A program made the translations under genes and the position numbers. This document shows positions 59,720-64,000 of a stretch of DNA of 64,000 nucleotides, one piece after another. Every line of letters begins with the position of its first letter. Positions within the stretch are counted from its first letter, which is position 1. Where the stretch lies: NCBI RefSeq assembly GCF_001039355.2, contig NW_019773714.1, forward strand, positions 26,429 to 90,428. The letters run 5' to 3'. The notes beneath the pieces were generated by a model. It saw only the letters and a list, made by a program, of their open reading frames with translations. It searched no databases and was not told where the DNA came from. This DNA comes from Lingula anatina. Taxonomy: Eukaryota > Brachiopoda > Lingulata > Lingulida > Lingulidae.

Positions 59720-61894
59720 ACATTTATTCAGTTCATTTAAAGAAGTTCTTCAAATGCATTTTTTCCATTTTTCTTAATTTTAATTTATTAAAGCAAAATA
59801 CTTTTTAAAATGGATATTTTCAATACTTAAAAATGTTTAAATCCCAAAATGCAACTAGTCAAGAGCCGCGTAGAGCTATTAATACATTAAACCAAACCAT
59901 CCCACGGAAAAGAAATAATAAAAAAATCTTTTAATCTACTGGGTAATGTATTTGATACTAATTTGAAAAATACACGTCTGTTTTTGCATGATTTTACAGC
60001 ATAACAAAGTACAAATAATTTCTTGCATGAAATACCAAAATAATCCAAAATCTGCACTGAGACTTTAAAAAAAGTTCAAATTGTGGACAAATCATAAATA
60101 CACAAACATATACCAGTGTATCACTTAAGCTGTGTATCACATTCACGTATCGTAAATAAACTGATACCAATGGAGTGCAAGTTCTCAGAAAATAAGTCTG
60201 AGCATAATCATAAAAAACTGTGAACCCTTAACATCACTAACATACAAAATGTGAATTTGTAACACACATACATATACACATATTGCATAATTGCCCTGAA
60301 ATTATACCTTTCGGTTTTGATGCATATATTCAAGCCTGGGACAAGGCAGCAGAAACCGTGCATAGAATCTTTTAAGCTCCTCTCCTGTGACTATTTTTTG
60401 CCCTTAATGGCATGGCAATGATAGTAAAATGTTTTTCCTCTTTTCAAATGTAGAATTGCTTTCCTAGAAAATTAACAGTGTTTTGAAATTTGGTTAAAGA
60501 GCATCTTCCCAGTCAAAAATGATCACTACGGGCAGTTACCAGACCTGTCAATAGTCCATCCCTAGTTATATCACAATAACCATGACACTGCATGAACATT
60601 TCCAAAAAATCTTTTAATTTAGAATTCTACTTGACTGTTTTAAATATATTTCATTCAGACAGAACTTAATATTGAAAGGGCAAAAAACATTCACTGGAGG
60701 TTGTCAATCCCTACTCTTTGCATCTACCTTATTTCAATCATTTTACCCACATTATTCAAAGGTTCAATCTTTTAAAAATAAAGAGGAAAAGAAAAGCAAA
60801 TTTAATTTTCTTCATATGGTCAAAGGCATGATACACATCCACACCCACACGGACTAACCCCAAATTACAAATTCACTCCCATTACTTAATAACTCTATAT
60901 CAGTTAATTAACTTGCCAATAGCAGTTGGCTGTGGGCAAACCCCCAAAATCATACATATAAAAACATTTGATTAACTTTAAGTTATGCATATTAATTTTT
61001 CTTACTGTCATCCTTTTTTTTCTTATGAAGAAACCAGAGCTAACATAACCCCTTCTTCTCTTACCACTATGTAGGGGTACATTTCACCAAAAGAAATCCA
61101 TAATCTCATATGGCATTTCAGCAAGTCCACTTCTATTTACATCACCATTCTAGCATCTTTTTGCGGTCTCAATACCATTAAAAAAAGCACCATTCTGAAA
61201 TTTGCCTTTACAAAATAATCTTCTGTCTTCATAAATAAAATTATAAGTTGATATTAAAGTTTAAGTACTTACAAGTCTGATAAATTGCGCTATAATTTAC
61301 CTGCTCTATCCAAAGACCTCAATAGCACTTAATCTTCTTACATAGTGCAATGTAATTTGCAACAAATTCATTCCATTTACTTAAATCACTTTTCAGAAAC
61401 CCAAGCTTATTAGATCTTATTTCATGAATGATTTTGTTAATGTTTTACTAACACTCATCTTTTTTTCAGTTCAAACCTCTTGGTTGCTATGACTTCCATC
61501 ATATAATCATAATAATTATTATTATCAAAATTGCACTAGCGGACAGCTGCAAAGACCTTTAAAGGGTGGGAGGTGTGGGGGGGGGGGGGGCAGTGAATTT
61601 GAACAAACCTCCATTTTGGACAAAAATGAAATTTGACCTAGCTTCTATACGTCATTTTTCAAGTTGGGTGACCAATGGGTAAAAGAGTTCACTACCGGGG
61701 TATTTTGCAAAAAATAAAAAAATAAAAAATAAAAAAATTAGGGTTACAGGTCTGATTTCACCTCTCCACACTTTCAGTTAAAGTTTTCTTGGAACCTTCT
61801 GCTGAGCTGGAAACTTGCTGATAACAGTTAGCCAGCATATGACTTATCACCTCCAAAAAAGGTGAAAGAACCCGTTTCATTTTCTGTGAATCAC

Positions 61895-61948
<54 letters not shown>

Positions 61949-62050
61949 ATCTGAAGAAAAAAATATTCCCTGTATCTTTTGTCCAAAAAAAAAATAAATA
62001 AATAAAAAATAAATAAATAAATAAATAAATTAGGCATCAGCATATCTCAA
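59720..62050. other. No recognisable gene; likely 3' region of the SH2 gene
   Basis: AT-rich and A-rich on the plus strand with only short frames. It may contain the long 3' untranslated region of the SH2 gene, whose stop is at 62052, but no clear signal was fixed. Confidence 0.35.
61898..61946. repeat. (GA)n microsatellite
   Basis: About 24 uninterrupted GA units. An (AAAT)n run follows at 61988-62030. Confidence 0.95.
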
Positions 62051-62051
62051 C

Positions 62052-63607
62052 TTATGATCCCCTAAACAGAGCAAAATTAAAACCTAAACTTTTCAGAGTC
62101 TGAAAGTGTGATGGCTCCAGCAGCTGAATAACCTCTTGTGGCAAAGTCCAAGATGAGACGGTTTTTTCCTCATTTATAAAGAACACCATTCCTTTTGTCG
62201 TCTCTTCCGTGCTACGATGAATGGTCCATCCACCAGGAAACAAAGAGTCCTTGATGTAAATACCACAGTCACACTTTTGGTGCTCGTCGGAAAATTTTAG
62301 TTTTTCGAGCAGATCCTGAAATCGGTTTATATCGGTGTCATAGGCTCTGCTGTAGATATAAGTCTGTGACTGACTTTCTAGATACTTGGGTTCCTCCGGG
62401 GGTAATGGCGGTGGTGCTGGGGGTCGATCGTCAATACTTCCTCTACGATATTTATTCGATTTGCTAACAGTCTCTCTCGTGTTGCTTTGATGCTCATCCA
62501 TACTACCTCGCCTATACCAGGTTGGTTTGGTCTCCGCTTCATTACGTCGGCTATTTTCCAAGTATCCCACCTTGACACTCTTACTTTTCCCTCCTGCCCT
62601 ACCTTTAGTGGTAGCAATGGTGGCAGAATGTGGGGGTGATTCACCTATTGGATATGCAGAGTCTGAAAAGTACCTCCCCTTTGGTCCATTTGTCATTGCT
62701 GACCTTGGAAAACTCTTGGAGTAATTCAGAGGAGAACGGCCAGAAGGAGGGTAGGACTCGGAGAACGGATCTGTTAAAGGCGGTGTTGCTGTACTGTAAG
62801 CAGTGATGATGGGATGAAGCAGTCGCACGTTTGCGATGTTCTCCAAGTTTGGGACGTCCTCTTTGGCATAATTTTGAACCAAGTCATTGATAGTTTTAAA
62901 GTACTTGTCTTGCAGGAAGTACTGGGAGTCGTTTTCGTTGATGGTGAAGTGTTTTATGGAACCATCTTCATGTCTGAAAATCATCAAAATATTTCACTTT
63001 AATTCACTATCTAAAAAGGTCTACCTGATACTATTAAACAGAGCAGTGCTTATGTGTGATAAATACTCAGTGGTTTACATGTCATTCCAATTTTTTCAAA
63101 AAACACTATAAAGTTTTTAGGAGCACAATGACTTTCAAAATCACCCACATAAACCATTAATAACGATGATGAGAGACTTAAAGAAAACTGATGAAGACTT
63201 AAAAACTAAAGAAAAAAAAACTAATCTGACAAGAGAACTTGAGTAAGGTACTTTCACCTAATATAAAAGATTAACTTTACACTGATCGTTATGGGAAAAG
63301 TTTAAAAAAATTCTTTGAGGGACATCCCATGCCAAAAATTGCTATTAAATCTTTATTATCATTCTTTATTTGTTTAAAATTTATATAAAATTTAAAAAAA
63401 ACTCTCATCAAAAGTTATTATTTCTTTTTGAAAATTCACTCCATGCATCATGTGTGTGTCACAAAGTATATTATCCTAACAGAAATGTGGAGAACAGAAA
63501 AATTTAACTCACACAACAGAGACGACAAGTGCCCCTTCGTTCCTTGAACTGTTCCTGAGAAGAAAGCTGCCTGGGATATGGATATAGTCGAAGAGAACCT
63601 CTTTAAC
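62052..63607 (-). CDS. SH2 adaptor with proline-rich and WW-like C-terminus (partial, 5' end missing)
   Basis: Two minus-strand exons are visible, 63607-63513 and 62973-62052, joined in phase 2 (GTTGT/GTGAGT donor, TTTTCAG acceptor). The first encodes VKEVLFDYIHIPGSFLLRNS, with GSFLLR equal to the SH2 FLVR motif whose Arg binds phosphotyrosine. The second continues HEDGSIKHFTINENDSQYFL and FKTINDLVQNYA, completing the SH2 fold. Then comes a Ser/Tyr-rich linker with two SMDEH/SIDDR repeats (YRRGSMD, YRRGSID), which look like basic phosphorylation sites, and PPAPPPLPPEEP, a likely SH3/WW ligand. The end (PGGWTIHRS...GMVFFINEEKTVSSWTLP) resembles a WW domain with Trp spacing and G-x-x-F-F-I-N. 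It should act in tyrosine-kinase signalling in the cytoplasm. The start of the SH2 domain and the ATG lie beyond the window or were not found. No specific orthologue recognised. Confidence 0.8.
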
Positions 63608-63887
63608 CTATTCAAAGAAATGTCAGCTTAATCATCAAAAAAACTAAGCATGAATGTTATAAACTGGAGGGCAAAGCTTGCAAGTATACAGACATCAAAC
63701 TGAAAATATATATATACTTTTACATAACAAGGCAGCAAAGCTGTCAAATGTACAGACAAAAAACAGAAAATAAAGATGCAAAAAAGGTCATTTTGTCAAT
63801 TTTGATGCAATAATAAATAATGCTTATAATAGCACTGTCAGTCAACACTGAATTTTAATCTTGCACAACAGGTAACATGGTCAATAA

Positions 63888-64000
63888 CAGGAGCGGACCC
63901 AGAGATATTTTCTGACAGTATTACAAAGTATCTATGTTGGTCCATCCTCCATTTTGATGGTGTTCCAACAGAAAAAAATAGATACCAGTCAATATAAACT
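63888..64000 (-). mobile_element. MITE, family 4, copy cut by the window end
   Basis: It begins GGAGCGGACCCAGAGATATT and then follows the reverse complement of 52111-52010 (TTCTGACAGT..T, then CCATCCTCCATTTTGA). The far end is outside the window. It lies in what appears to be an intron of the SH2 gene. Confidence 0.7.

Noticed and set aside
61898-62030. GA and AAAT runs as a regulatory element of the SH2 gene
   Set aside because: Simple microsatellites just past the stop codon, with nothing to support a function.
1-64000. tRNA or rRNA genes
   Set aside because: I saw no cloverleaf with a GGTTCGAATCC-type T arm and no rRNA sequence, but I could not run a structural search.

Overview
The window looks like nuclear DNA of an anthozoan cnidarian, most likely a stony coral. 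The evidence is AT-rich DNA, genes split by GT-AG introns, many short non-autonomous transposons and microsatellites, an LGCW domain that I recall mainly from anthozoan proteins, and large HEPN/NB-ARC/TPR receptors of the kind expanded in cnidarians. This is inference from gene content; nothing in the sequence names the species.

Layout. 1-10.7 kb holds an orphan LGCW-domain exon, a relic of an aerolysin-like gene and a class A GPCR gene (minus strand) whose reading frame is broken once. 10.7-19 kb is mostly unexplained non-coding DNA with transposon remnants. 19.2-27 kb and 34-40 kb each hold a two-exon gene with the same architecture: HEPN domain, NB-ARC STAND ATPase, then a long array of 42-residue kinesin-light-chain-type TPRs. 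The first has 42 repeats (2374 aa), the second 24 (1620 aa). Between and behind them lie Tc1/mariner-like relics, a LINE fragment, a RecQ-like helicase fragment and fold-back elements. 45.9-49.1 kb repeats blocks of the first 10 kb, including a 5' fragment of the GPCR. 50.5-51.8 kb holds a secreted lectin-plus-aerolysin-like protein (minus strand). 56-59.4 kb holds a complete four-exon secreted protein: signal peptide, two LGCW domains and a C1q domain. The right end holds the last exons of an SH2 adaptor gene (minus strand).

Together the intact genes resemble a defence cluster: two intracellular STAND sensors with a predicted RNase-type effector, one secreted C1q recognition protein and one secreted pore-former-like lectin. 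This functional link is inference. Blocks of the GPCR, aerolysin-like and LGCW loci recur at both ends of the window in the same orientation, so the region has grown by local duplication, with several copies decaying. The most notable signals are the paired HEPN-NB-ARC-TPR genes with very different repeat counts and a shared frameshift that buried a former extra TPR, and the phase-1 exon duplication in the C1q gene.
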